In this document: in pieces, positions 1-8,126 of the stretch
Numbering within the stretch: position 1 is the stretch's first letter
Layout of the letters: each line of letters opens with the position of its first letter
From: Corallococcus sp.
GTDB taxonomy: Bacteria; Bacillota; Clostridia; Christensenellales; CAG-314
Reading direction: 5' to 3'
Assembly (NCBI GenBank): GCA_023665205.1
Contig: JAMPEJ010000004.1
Coordinates: 1 to 64,000 of the forward strand
DNA length: 64,000 nucleotides
Program-made: the position numbers and the translations under genes
The notes under the pieces: model-generated
The model's database searches: none
Seen by the model: only the letters and a program-made list of their open reading frames with translations
Told to the model about the DNA's origin: nothing

Positions 1-377
1 TTGACTGTGTTTCAATTCTTATTTTTTCTTCTTTACTATTCTGTTTTCAAGCGTCGATGCTGTTACTGATAATTGAACAGCCTATTTATATTACTACATA
101 GCGCAATCGATGTCAAGCAAATTTTTACAAGTTTTTTCTGTAAATATGCATTATTTTTTCTAACGAAGGTCGCCGTTACTTTTATATAGCCCCATTTATT
201 TACAAAAGAAACACGCAATAACAAACCAACTAACTCCGCTAGCATAAAAAACGACAGTCCGAATTGACGTATTCCCCAAAAGAACCTAACTTTTGGGGAC
301 ACGTCAGATTTGGAGTACACTCCAATCCGAACCACCGCTTTTCGCACGTTACTTAATTGTGTACGTTAGAGCAGATT
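1..377. other. Gene-free stretch with two inverted repeats
   Basis: I see no convincing gene here; a 94-codon minus-strand frame across it has no ribosome-binding site and no recognisable protein character. Two structures lie downstream of rubrerythrin. One is a perfect 10-bp inverted repeat with arms at 273-282 and 290-299. The other is a near-continuous palindrome at 310-325 (TTGGAGT, two bases, ACTCCAA). Neither is followed by a T-run on either strand, so neither is a textbook intrinsic terminator. Confidence 0.5.
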
Positions 378-911
378 TCAATAGTTTTCGCTGCGAAGTT
401 CAAAATACGACTGGGGATGAGCGCAAACGGGGCAAATTTCCGGAGCGGACTTACCAACGTGAATATGACCGCAGTTGCGGCAAACCCAAACGTTTTCCGT
501 AAGTTTTACAAACACTTCGCCGTTTCTTACGGCAGACGCAAGTTTATTGTACCGCTCCTCGTGCGACTTTTCTATTGCGGCGACTTGACGGAACTTTTCC
601 GCAATATCGTGGAAGCCCTCTTCATCGGCAATCTTTGCAAACTCCGCGTACATTTCCGTCCATTCGTAGTTTTCTCCTGCGGCGGCGTCCGCCAGATTAT
701 CCAACGTTCCGTTGATTCCGTGGAAAAGTTTGAACCACATTTTTGCGTGTTCCTTTTCGTTTGCCGCAGTTTCGGCAAAAATTGCGGCTATCTGTTCGTA
801 TCCGTCCTTTTTTGCTTTGCTTGCATAGTAATCGTACTTGTTGCGAGCCTGACTTTCGCCGGCAAACGCAGCCATAAGATTTTGTTCCGTTTTGCTGCCT
901 TTCAAGTTCAT
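378..911 (-). CDS. rbr: Rubrerythrin
   Basis: Cytoplasmic non-haem di-iron peroxidase that reduces hydrogen peroxide with electrons passed through its rubredoxin domain. The 177-residue protein has the expected two parts. The N-terminal four-helix ferritin-like domain carries the Glu ligands ([10 protein letters not shown] near residue 17-26, [16 protein letters not shown]). The C-terminal rubredoxin-like iron site has two CxxC pairs, WVCRNCG and EICPVC. I start at the ATG at 911, not an upstream in-frame codon, because a GGAGGA site sits 9 nt ahead and the family begins with the MxLKGSKTE pattern. The promoter at 974-1002 overlaps an inverted repeat. Together with the flavodiiron protein at 15.5 kb it marks an anaerobe that handles oxygen stress. 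Confidence 0.95.
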   Translation of the reverse strand: MNLKGSKTEQNLMAAFAGESQARNKYDYYASKAKKDGYEQIAAIFAETAANEKEHAKMWFKLFHGINGTLDNLADAAAGENYEWTEMYAEFAKIADEEGFHDIAEKFRQVAAIEKSHEERYNKLASAVRNGEVFVKLTENVWVCRNCGHIHVGKSAPEICPVCAHPQSYFELRSENY

Positions 912-960
912 TTTCTTCGTTCCTCCGGATCTATTCTTAAATTTGTGTTTCAACAAAAAA

Positions 961-985
961 ACACTCTACGCACATTGTAGAGTGT
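961..985 (-). terminator. Hairpin with T-run after the mreB-like gene
   Basis: Arms ACACTCTAC (961-969) and GTAGAGTGT (977-985) form a perfect 9-bp stem with a 7-nt loop. On the minus strand a seven-T tract follows, so it fits an intrinsic terminator for the operon ending in the mreB-like gene. The same repeat overlaps the predicted -10 element of rbr and could instead, or also, be an operator. Confidence 0.65.
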
Positions 986-1002
986 TTTGAAATATTTGTC
1001 AA
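974..1002 (-). promoter_or_regulatory. Predicted rbr promoter
   Basis: On the minus strand TTGACA (997-1002) is separated by 17 nt from TACAAT (974-979), giving a sigma-A type promoter about 60 nt before the rbr start. The -10 and start point lie inside the 961-985 inverted repeat, a position where a repressor could block the gene. Confidence 0.6.
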
Positions 1003-1064
1003 TTACATTGGGAATAAATAATAAAAATTACTAGTTATTTTATATGTTTTTGTCGAAAGAAATA

Positions 1065-2030
1065 CTACTTGCTCCACGCCAACGCACCGTCGATAGAAAC
1101 ATATTCAGGACGGGCGGCAATGCGCACCGGCACGCCCAACTCGTTGTGTAAAAACAGATCCAATCCTGCAAGTTTGGCGCCGCCTCCGCAAAGTAAAACG
1201 CCCTCGTTTTTGATAGAATTTTGCAATTCCTGCGGGATGCTGGAAAGCAGGCTTTCGATAACTTTGACGTATTGAGTAACAAACTCCACCACCGTGTCGT
1301 ACAGTTCTTTGGAACTGACGTTGATTTTTTCCACGGTGCCGTTTTGAGCATTTTGACCGTTGACGGTGACTACCGTAGTATCGTTGGAATACAAACTTGC
1401 ACAATTGAGTTTGAGATATTCCGCCTGATCCGGAGGCAAACGCAAAAGATACTTTGAACTTATACGCTGACCTATCGACTCGGTAAGCTGTTTGCCGCTG
1501 TAATACAGAGTACAGCCGGCAACTATGCCGTCGCCGTACACCACGGCCAAATCCGTGCATTCGTAACCGATATCAACGACGACGCCTTGGCGCGCACGGA
1601 ACTCGGAAAAAAGCTTGACGCTATCGGCGATGGGTGTTTCTACAAAATCTACCGAACGAGCGCCCAAACCCAAAAATATGCTTTCAATATTTTTCTTATC
1701 CGTACTGATAAGTCCGCACGGCACTACGCAAGTGGCCAAAAACCTGTTAAATACGTTGACTCGTTTGGAAAGCAAACGGCTTAAGAGCGTGGAAACAAGC
1801 GCTTTCACTCCGTCGGCGTCGATGGCCGCGCCTTCCAATATAGGATGGGATAATTTGATTGCAGTGTTGATTTTGGACATATTGACCGCATCCGTGCCTA
1901 CCGCAACTATTTGCTTTGCGTCGCTGCTGTATGCCACGACGGAGGGTATTTTGTCGTAAAAACCGTCCTCTTTGAGACCGGCGGAAATGTATTGAGAACC
2001 TAAATCAAATACCAATTCGTAGTTTGCCAT
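1065..2030 (-). CDS. Divergent MreB/FtsA-type actin-like protein
   Basis: Actin-fold ATPase of the MreB family, presumably a membrane-associated filament guiding cell-wall synthesis. At 321 residues it is close to MreB length. The phosphate-1 loop is FDLGSQ (residues 8-13), phosphate-2 is VVDIGYECTD (151-160) and the adenosine motif is LLCGGGAKLAGLD (about 277-289). In MreB phosphate-2 normally reads DIGGGTT; here Tyr-Glu-Cys replaces the glycines, so nucleotide handling may differ. It follows maf by 6 nt. In Bacillus maf also lies near mreB, but mreC and mreD are absent here. A specialised MreB paralogue is likelier than the housekeeping copy; FtsA or a pilus ATPase is less likely. Confidence 0.75.
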   Translation of the reverse strand: MANYELVFDLGSQYISAGLKEDGFYDKIPSVVAYSSDAKQIVAVGTDAVNMSKINTAIKLSHPILEGAAIDADGVKALVSTLLSRLLSKRVNVFNRFLATCVVPCGLISTDKKNIESIFLGLGARSVDFVETPIADSVKLFSEFRARQGVVVDIGYECTDLAVVYGDGIVAGCTLYYSGKQLTESIGQRISSKYLLRLPPDQAEYLKLNCASLYSNDTTVVTVNGQNAQNGTVEKINVSSKELYDTVVEFVTQYVKVIESLLSSIPQELQNSIKNEGVLLCGGGAKLAGLDLFLHNELGVPVRIAARPEYVSIDGALAWSK

Positions 2031-2036
2031 AACGTT

Positions 2037-2588
2037 TTATCCTTTGATAAGCGTATTCAAAATTTCTTCTATGCGTTCGGTAGGAAAGCCCACCACGTTG
2101 TCGTAACTGCCGTCGTAACTCTCAACAAAGCCGCACTCCTGTATGCCGTAAGCACCGGCCTTGTCCATTGCCGCACCGCCGGACACGTAAACGTCTATTT
2201 CCGATTCGGTAAGCGTCCTGAAAGTAACGGCGGTACTTTCGCAAAAAGAATACATCTGCGTTTTGTAAATAATAAATGTGCCCGTATGTACGAAGTGCGT
2301 GCGACCGGACAATGCGTGCAGCATTTGTTTTGCACATTCCGGAGTCGACGGTTTGCCGAGTATCTGTCCGTCCAAATCTACCACCGTATCGCATCCAATA
2401 ACAAGTGCGTCGCGGTTTTGTGCGTGAACGGACATTGCCTTGTGAAAAGCCAATTCCTTGACAAAAGCGGTAGGTTCCGTTGCCGAAGATACTTCCGGCT
2501 CGTCGGACGGAATAATATCGAAAGCAGGGACTATTTTTGACAACAGCTCCTTGCGTCTGGGCGAATTGCTAGCCAAAATTATTTTCAT
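2037..2588 (-). CDS. maf: Maf family nucleoside triphosphate pyrophosphatase
   Basis: Hydrolyses non-canonical or modified nucleoside triphosphates to monophosphates; historically linked to septum inhibition. The 183-residue protein has the family N-terminus ASNSPRRKELL (residues 6-16), the GCDTVVD acidic motif near residue 65, and a C-terminal region with GAYGIQE and NVVGFP, all typical of Maf. I use the ATG at 2588, where the family start lies. An in-frame TTG at 2603 has a better-spaced GGAG, so the true start could be five codons earlier. It is likely co-transcribed with the actin-like gene 6 nt downstream. Confidence 0.93.
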   Translation of the reverse strand: MKIILASNSPRRKELLSKIVPAFDIIPSDEPEVSSATEPTAFVKELAFHKAMSVHAQNRDALVIGCDTVVDLDGQILGKPSTPECAKQMLHALSGRTHFVHTGTFIIYKTQMYSFCESTAVTFRTLTESEIDVYVSGGAAMDKAGAYGIQECGFVESYDGSYDNVVGFPTERIEEILNTLIKG

Positions 2589-2666
2589 GCCGCAATTATA
2601 CAACACAAACTCCGTTTTGTAAAGACGTTTGACGTCGGGAGAACGCCTGCCGAAAAGGGAACCGCG

Positions 2667-3491
2667 TTATTTTTGCGATTGTTTGAAATCTTCGTAGCGT
2701 TCCAAAAAGTCGTATGCAAATTTGCGGAAATACACTTCCCAAGCTTCTTCGTTGTGCTTCATTTGAGAGTTGACCAACAGTTCGCAAGATATGCTTCTCT
2801 CGGCAAGAGCCTTGTACAATTTTAACGAACAGTCGGAAACGAAACCGTTATATTTGGGCAAATCGCCTTCGTTTCCTCCGCAATATACCAGTGCATGTTG
2901 CGGAAGCGTTTGCGGAGTTTTTTTGATAAAGCGGTTAAAAGCCGCTTGATTGAAATACGTAGCAGTGGAAAACAACCCCATCGTTTCGTAAATACGCTGA
3001 TAAGTGAGACCCAAGTAACAACTGATAAAAGCGCCCATACTGCTACCGATAATAGCAGTGGCGTTACGTTCTTTGTCAGTGTTGTATTTTGCGTCGATTG
3101 TCGGTTTCAACGTTTTGGCAAAGAACTCGGCATACTTTTTGCCTTCGCCTCCGCGATTGCAACCTTTTGCAGAGGAACGAGCATTACCGGAAGCTCCAAC
3201 CGCAATTTTCCACGGGCTGTATTCCGAAAAACGGTGTTTATCGTTGGATTCTACGCCCACCACTATTGCGCCGCGTCCGGTATGCTTATATATTGCGTCC
3301 AAGGCTTTGTCCGCGTGCCAAGACATACCGTAGGCGGTCAGTTTGTCGTAAAACAAATTTTGACCGTCCTGAGTGTAAATTACAGGGCAAGGTTCTCCCA
3401 TTTGTTTATAGTTGTCCGGCAGATACACCCAAACCGTGCGCGAGCGGTTGAGTTGAGGTATAAAAATTTCAAAACTCTCTATTTTTGACAT
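2667..3491 (-). CDS. Alpha/beta-hydrolase esterase (esterase D / PF00756-like)
   Basis: Predicted cytoplasmic carboxylesterase of the enterochelin-esterase/esterase D type; no signal peptide. The 274-residue protein has an N-terminal beta strand region with VYLPDNY, the conserved IYTQDGQNLF segment (residues 38-47), a nucleophile elbow GSSMG with Ser151, and a C-terminal SQMKHNEEAW that probably supplies the catalytic His. The substrate cannot be told from sequence. It starts 11 nt after trmL and sits among housekeeping genes, so it is probably part of that transcript. Confidence 0.8.
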   Translation of the reverse strand: MSKIESFEIFIPQLNRSRTVWVYLPDNYKQMGEPCPVIYTQDGQNLFYDKLTAYGMSWHADKALDAIYKHTGRGAIVVGVESNDKHRFSEYSPWKIAVGASGNARSSAKGCNRGGEGKKYAEFFAKTLKPTIDAKYNTDKERNATAIIGSSMGAFISCYLGLTYQRIYETMGLFSTATYFNQAAFNRFIKKTPQTLPQHALVYCGGNEGDLPKYNGFVSDCSLKLYKALAERSISCELLVNSQMKHNEEAWEVYFRKFAYDFLERYEDFKQSQK

Positions 3492-3502
3492 AAGTATCTC
3501 CT

Positions 3503-3997
3503 TTATTTATCGTCGAATTCGCGCAAACGTCCAATAAAGTTGAAACCGTCGAATCCGTGCTGACGCAAGACCTCGTAAACTGCGACGGCCACGGAATTGG
3601 ACAAATTGAGCGAACGGGTATCGGCCAACATCGGGATACGCACTGCGCGGTCGTAGTTATCGTGAATAAGTTGCTCCGGCAATCCCTTAGTTTCCTTACC
3701 GAACACCAAAAATACGTTATCTCCGTACTTAGGCACGCAATGACTTTGGGCGGCTTTGGTAGAAAAGTAATAAAACTCGCCGTCGGGATGCGCTTGACGG
3801 AGCTCTTCGAAATTGTCCCAATAAAATATACGACAATCTTTCCAATAATCCAGACCAGCGCGCTTCAACATCTTGTCGCTAGTATCGAAGCCGAGAGGCC
3901 TCACCAAGTGCACTACGCTTCCCGTCGCCGCACCCGTGCGAACTATATTGCCGGTGTTCTGAGGAATTTCCGGTTCGACTAAAACTACGTTAATCAT
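3503..3997 (-). CDS. trmL: tRNA (cytidine/uridine-34 2'-O)-methyltransferase TrmL
   Basis: SPOUT-class enzyme that methylates the 2'-hydroxyl of the wobble base in tRNA-Leu species using S-adenosylmethionine. The 164-residue length is normal. Motifs include VEPEIPQNTGNIVRT at the N-terminus, VFGKETKGLPE in the middle and LSNSVAVAVYE in the C-terminal trefoil knot. The start at 3997 has AGAAGG nine bases upstream; a 37-codon in-frame extension beyond it lacks family character. A TGCTATAAA element 25 nt upstream may be a weak internal promoter in the 120-bp gap after dus. Confidence 0.92.
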   Translation of the reverse strand: MINVVLVEPEIPQNTGNIVRTGAATGSVVHLVRPLGFDTSDKMLKRAGLDYWKDCRIFYWDNFEELRQAHPDGEFYYFSTKAAQSHCVPKYGDNVFLVFGKETKGLPEQLIHDNYDRAVRIPMLADTRSLNLSNSVAVAVYEVLRQHGFDGFNFIGRLREFDDK

Positions 3998-4117
3998 TTG
4001 TTGGTACCTTCTTTGTTTTATAGCAAAAGCGGTTTGAACAGCAAAAACCGAAATTGCGCGTTGACGTACAATCGCGGTATCAATACGCAAACTTGCCTGA
4101 CGATCCAAATATTTGTA

Positions 4118-5083
4118 CTATTTCTCCGTAACCAAGCGGTAATGAGGATTTTCCAAAAAGAATTTACACACGACGTCGATTATTTGCGCGACGTCTTTTG
4201 CCGTCATAACTTTTATTAAAGTTTGTTTAGCTCCGCGCATGCCTTTAAGGTAAAAAGCAACGTGCTTTTTCATTTCGTTATTTACTACGCGGTGAGGCAA
4301 AAAAGTATTGAGCAAATCTATGTGACGCAAAACCGTATTCTCTACGTCCATATTATAAGACATATCGGCGATTTGTGCAAATACGTAAGGTTTGCCCAAA
4401 GCGCCGCGTCCTACGGCTACCCCGAAAGCGCCGTTATCCGTCAAACGTAAATATTGTTCGCGCGTTGTAACGTCACCGTTTGCAAAAACCGGAACGCCGC
4501 ACTTGACGATTTGAGACAACGCAGAGTAGTCCGCCGTGCCCGAATACATTTGACGTCGAGTACGGAAATGCACCGTAACAAAGTCCGCCCCTGCGTCTAC
4601 CACCGCTTTGGCGAAATCGGCGACGCCGCGACCGTCCTCTACGCCCAAACGGAATTTCACCGACAAAAGTTGATTGGCCCCTATTGCTTTTTTTACGGCG
4701 GAAACGCACTGCGCGGCCAAACGCGGATTTTCCATCAATGCGGAACCGTCGCCGTTATTGACGATTTTTTTGACCGGACATCCCATATTTATGTCTACAC
4801 CGTCGTAACGGACTATTTCTGGAATTTGCACGCTTGCTGCCATTACGTCCGGTTCGTGTCCGAAAATTTGCGCAAAAGACGGCTTGTCCGAAGGTAATTG
4901 CGCCAACAACGTTTTTGTAAGAGCGTTGTTCATTACTATCGCCTTGCTGCTGACCATTTCCGTAACGGTTAGCCCAACGCCGTAATCGCGGCAAATACTG
5001 CGAAAAGCCGCGTCGGTGTAACCGGCCATGGGCGCGAGTATCGTGCGCGCCGGAGCGTTTGCAAACAACGTCTCAACCGACAT
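4118..5083 (-). CDS. dus: tRNA-dihydrouridine synthase
   Basis: Flavoenzyme reducing uridines in the D-loop of tRNA to dihydrouridine. The 321-residue protein shows the TIM-barrel hallmarks: LAPMAGYTDAAFR at the N-terminus (FMN binding), NMGCPVKKIV with the catalytic Cys, VKFRLG, VHFRTR and the FANGDV phosphate motif. The first likely ATG (5083) overlaps the end of the mazG fusion by 11 nt; an ATG five codons upstream is possible. The coupling indicates one operon with spoVB-like and mazG. Confidence 0.93.
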   Translation of the reverse strand: MSVETLFANAPARTILAPMAGYTDAAFRSICRDYGVGLTVTEMVSSKAIVMNNALTKTLLAQLPSDKPSFAQIFGHEPDVMAASVQIPEIVRYDGVDINMGCPVKKIVNNGDGSALMENPRLAAQCVSAVKKAIGANQLLSVKFRLGVEDGRGVADFAKAVVDAGADFVTVHFRTRRQMYSGTADYSALSQIVKCGVPVFANGDVTTREQYLRLTDNGAFGVAVGRGALGKPYVFAQIADMSYNMDVENTVLRHIDLLNTFLPHRVVNNEMKKHVAFYLKGMRGAKQTLIKVMTAKDVAQIIDVVCKFFLENPHYRLVTEK

Positions 5084-6449
5084 TTCCCTTTGCCTCATCC
5101 CACAATGCGTCAAACTGTTCACCGCTTAAATCGACGAGTTTTTTCCCGCGAATTTCCAACAGACGCTCGCACTCGGATACTCTATTGCAAAATTTTTCTG
5201 TAGAAAGCAGCAACGCCGTTTCACCGTCAACACCGCACAGACGCAGTAAATTGACGACGGCAAACAGCAAATCGCCGCCTTCCATTTGCTTGTCGGCATC
5301 CGCTGCCGCAGTAAATTCCGCAAGTTCCTCCTTGACCTTTGCGACGACTTGCGATACGTCTTGGAATTCGTAACCGCCCTTAGACGCACGTGATTGAACT
5401 TTTTGACTGCGCAAAAGAGCCGACATTCCGCGGGGCACGTCCGACACGTTTTGCGCCGTACCGACTATTTTGTGTTCTTTAAGTTTCTGCGCGTTCCACA
5501 CGTCCAACGATTCGTCAGCGTTAGAAGCTTTGACGTTTCCGAAAACGTGAGGATGTCTGTCGATAAGTTTGCGGCACAATCCGGAGTACACTGCGTCCGG
5601 AGTAAATTCGCCGTTATCCTGTCCTATATCCAAATGGAACAGCACCTGCATAAGCAAATCGCCCAATTCCTCCACAACGTGGGCGTTGTCTTGTTTTTCA
5701 ATCGCATCGACAAGTTCGTAAGCTTCTTCGATCGCGTTTTTGGTAATGCTCTCGTGAGTTTGCGCCCTGTCCCACGGACAGCCGTTTTCGCCCCGCAAAA
5801 CCGCAAGTACTTTCGCCGCATCGTAGTAGCCGAAGACCTGTCTTTCGGTAAACTTCTTCGGAGCAATACAAATTGCCGTATCGTAACCGAAACGCTGTTT
5901 GACCAAACTTTGCAGCGGTACGGTTTTGTTCCCGGCTTCGGCAGAAATAACGATAGGAGTATCGGCGTCGAAAGCCGAAAGCAATTTAAGTTGAACGTCG
6001 CTTGCAACAAACTTGTCGTCGATGCCCGTAATTGCCGTGACCACAGGTAAAACGTATTCTTCAGCACAAAACTCCTGAGCGGTGTACGTGCGCACGGAAC
6101 CGCCGCAAGGCGTTACGGCAGACTGCAAACCGACGCCGCATACAAAATCCGCTTTGGGCAGCAATTGCACCGCCGTATCGTCCTTGCCGTCTCCGACAAC
6201 GCAAAAGGCAACCTTTTGTTTACCAAAAGATTGCAGACGTTTTGCTAGCGCATCATTAAGTTCGTCAAAATTTTGCGTCTGTTCGTAAAGATCGTCGCAA
6301 TAGATTGCGTCGGAGCGGATCTTCGTCACCACTTCCGCCGCATGGGTTAGTTTGGATTTGACCACCACTACGTCGGCGCGTCCGATTGCTTCTATGGCGT
6401 TCAAAGTAACGTCGCCCGCACTGCGTCCCATACCTATTACAGTTATCAT
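5073..6449 (-). CDS. mazG: Tetrapyrrole methylase-domain / MazG fusion (YabN type)
   Basis: Two-domain protein of 458 residues. Residues 1 to about 205 form a tetrapyrrole (corrin/porphyrin) methylase-like domain starting VIGMGRSAGDVTLNA. Residues about 220-458 form MazG nucleoside triphosphate pyrophosphohydrolase, with the GENGCPWDRAQTHESI signature, the acidic EEAYELVDAIE and EELGDLLMQVLFH helices, and a second MazG half near the C-terminus. It probably cleanses the nucleotide pool; the methylase half has no known substrate in this fusion. The order spoVB-like then mazG matches yabM-yabN of Bacillus. A GGTGA site precedes the ATG. Confidence 0.92.
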   Translation of the reverse strand: MITVIGMGRSAGDVTLNAIEAIGRADVVVVKSKLTHAAEVVTKIRSDAIYCDDLYEQTQNFDELNDALAKRLQSFGKQKVAFCVVGDGKDDTAVQLLPKADFVCGVGLQSAVTPCGGSVRTYTAQEFCAEEYVLPVVTAITGIDDKFVASDVQLKLLSAFDADTPIVISAEAGNKTVPLQSLVKQRFGYDTAICIAPKKFTERQVFGYYDAAKVLAVLRGENGCPWDRAQTHESITKNAIEEAYELVDAIEKQDNAHVVEELGDLLMQVLFHLDIGQDNGEFTPDAVYSGLCRKLIDRHPHVFGNVKASNADESLDVWNAQKLKEHKIVGTAQNVSDVPRGMSALLRSQKVQSRASKGGYEFQDVSQVVAKVKEELAEFTAAADADKQMEGGDLLFAVVNLLRLCGVDGETALLLSTEKFCNRVSECERLLEIRGKKLVDLSGEQFDALWDEAKGNVG

Positions 6450-6467
6450 TTGTTCACCGCCGAAAAA

Positions 6468-8018
6468 TTATTTTTGTTTTGCTGGCAAAAGGGAGAGCTC
6501 CTCGCGGCTAAACACTTTGAACAACGACAGCGTTGCAAAATACACAACTGCGCAAATGGCAATGAGCGCCAACGTTCCCACGGTCGTAGTAAACACTTTG
6601 CCCGCAAACGCCACGGCAACTGTTATGCACAAAGTCATCAAAAGCGCCGCCGCGGTCGGTTTCATTACGCTTTGGGTGAAATCCGCTTTGAGTCCGACTT
6701 TTACCTTCAAATAGATTATAACACAAACCGTAGCAAAAAGATAGCACAAAGTTTCGGAAATTGCAGCGCCGTATATATTTACTTTGGAATTGGGTAACAA
6801 AACCAAGTTGACGACGGCTTTGACCACTATAGACAAAGATACAATAACGACCGTGGCATAAGGCTTGCCCACCGCCTGACAAACGGAAATGCCCGTTTGA
6901 ACCACTGACAGGAAAACTATCGAAAGTCCCGAGAGAGACAACAAAAGCGCGGCGGTATTGATTTCGTCGGCCGGCAAACTTCCGTACAGCAATTGCAAAA
7001 TAGGTTTGGAAAGCGCAATCATGCCCAAAGCGCAGGGAATAGATATGACAAGCGTCAATTTCATTGCCGAATTGAAACTCTTGTGCAATTTTTCAGTATC
7101 GCCCGAATAGTAGGTTTTTGTGATATTGGGCAACGCAGAAACGGCAACTCCGCCGGACAAAGCGATAGGTAAACCCAACATAGAATTTACCGGACCTGTC
7201 CACAAACCGTACATTTGCGTAGCATTGGGTACGGTAAGCAGGTTTACCACCATTACGGAATCGATAACCTGCGAAAGTTGCATTGCAAAACTTCCGAGCG
7301 CTACAGGCACGGACAAAGCAAAAATACTTTTGAATACTGCCGAAGCGTCGCCTTTTTCAATACGCACGGGAAGCGCTTTGTTACGCCTACGGTGGACGAA
7401 ATACACTACGCTCATTATAGCAAGCGAACTAAACTCGCTGACTGTTATCGCCAACACCGCTCCCATAACGGCCTTGTGCACGTCCGGCATAAAATGCACC
7501 GCGCAAACAAGCCCGACAACCAATTTGACGACCTGTTCCAAAACCGACGTAACTCCGGAAGGCACCATATTGGTGTGCCCCTGAAAATACGCTTTCAAAA
7601 CGTTAGTGACGGGAACGAACAACAAAGCAGGGGCAACGATCAAAAACGCCTGCTGAGTTTCCGCATTGCCTTGCATACGCGCAATAACGCCGGAAAGCGC
7701 AGCCATAAGCCCCGCGCACAATAATCCCAATCCCGATAAAAGCAAAAAAGCCAATCGGAATGTTTTGCGTCCCGCTTGCGGATTACCCAATTGATTGTTT
7801 TCCGCTATCAGTTTGGACAAAGCGACAGGTACGCCTGCCTGCGCCAACGTCAAAAACAAAATGTAAGGCGGAAATACCAACTGATAAAGCCCCATTCCGT
7901 AACTGCCTATTATGTTGGTAAGCGGTATACGATACAGCGCGCCCAAAATTTTAGCGAGCAACCCTCCGAGGCTTAAAATCAGCGCTCCCGACAAAAAACT
8001 TTCACCTAATTTTTTCAT
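6468..8018 (-). CDS. SpoVB/YabM-like polysaccharide flippase (MATE/MVF superfamily)
   Basis: Integral membrane exporter of the multidrug/oligosaccharidyl-lipid/polysaccharide family, 516 residues with about 14 predicted membrane segments. It is closest to stage V sporulation protein B and YabM, which act on lipid-linked wall precursors. The N-terminus SFLSGALILSLGGLLAKILGALYR and the GSYGMGLYQLVFPPY loop are family hallmarks. Placement 18 nt before mazG matches yabM-yabN, so YabM-like is preferred over true SpoVB; whether the organism sporulates cannot be judged from this. A strong terminator upstream separates it from the PrsA-like gene. Confidence 0.85.
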   Translation of the reverse strand: MKKLGESFLSGALILSLGGLLAKILGALYRIPLTNIIGSYGMGLYQLVFPPYILFLTLAQAGVPVALSKLIAENNQLGNPQAGRKTFRLAFLLLSGLGLLCAGLMAALSGVIARMQGNAETQQAFLIVAPALLFVPVTNVLKAYFQGHTNMVPSGVTSVLEQVVKLVVGLVCAVHFMPDVHKAVMGAVLAITVSEFSSLAIMSVVYFVHRRRNKALPVRIEKGDASAVFKSIFALSVPVALGSFAMQLSQVIDSVMVVNLLTVPNATQMYGLWTGPVNSMLGLPIALSGGVAVSALPNITKTYYSGDTEKLHKSFNSAMKLTLVISIPCALGMIALSKPILQLLYGSLPADEINTAALLLSLSGLSIVFLSVVQTGISVCQAVGKPYATVVIVSLSIVVKAVVNLVLLPNSKVNIYGAAISETLCYLFATVCVIIYLKVKVGLKADFTQSVMKPTAAALLMTLCITVAVAFAGKVFTTTVGTLALIAICAVVYFATLSLFKVFSREELSLLPAKQK

Positions 8019-8078
8019 AATACTTATATTATGTAGATATTACGACAAAAATATCTGTCCCTGCTTCAAGACAACGAA

Positions 8079-8107
8079 AAAGGCAAATGCCTTACGCATT
8101 TGCCTTT
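8079..8107 (-). terminator. Intrinsic terminator after the PrsA-like gene
   Basis: A 12-bp perfect stem (8079-8090 with 8096-8107, core GGCAAATGC) with a 5-nt loop ends in a T-run on the minus strand, 19 nt after the stop codon of the PrsA-like gene. Confidence 0.85.
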
Positions 8108-8126
8108 GGAATTTTTGTTTCCGGAT

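Noticed and set aside
63-347. 94-codon minus-strand frame downstream of rubrerythrin
   Set aside because: No ribosome-binding site, no domain character, and it covers two inverted repeats.
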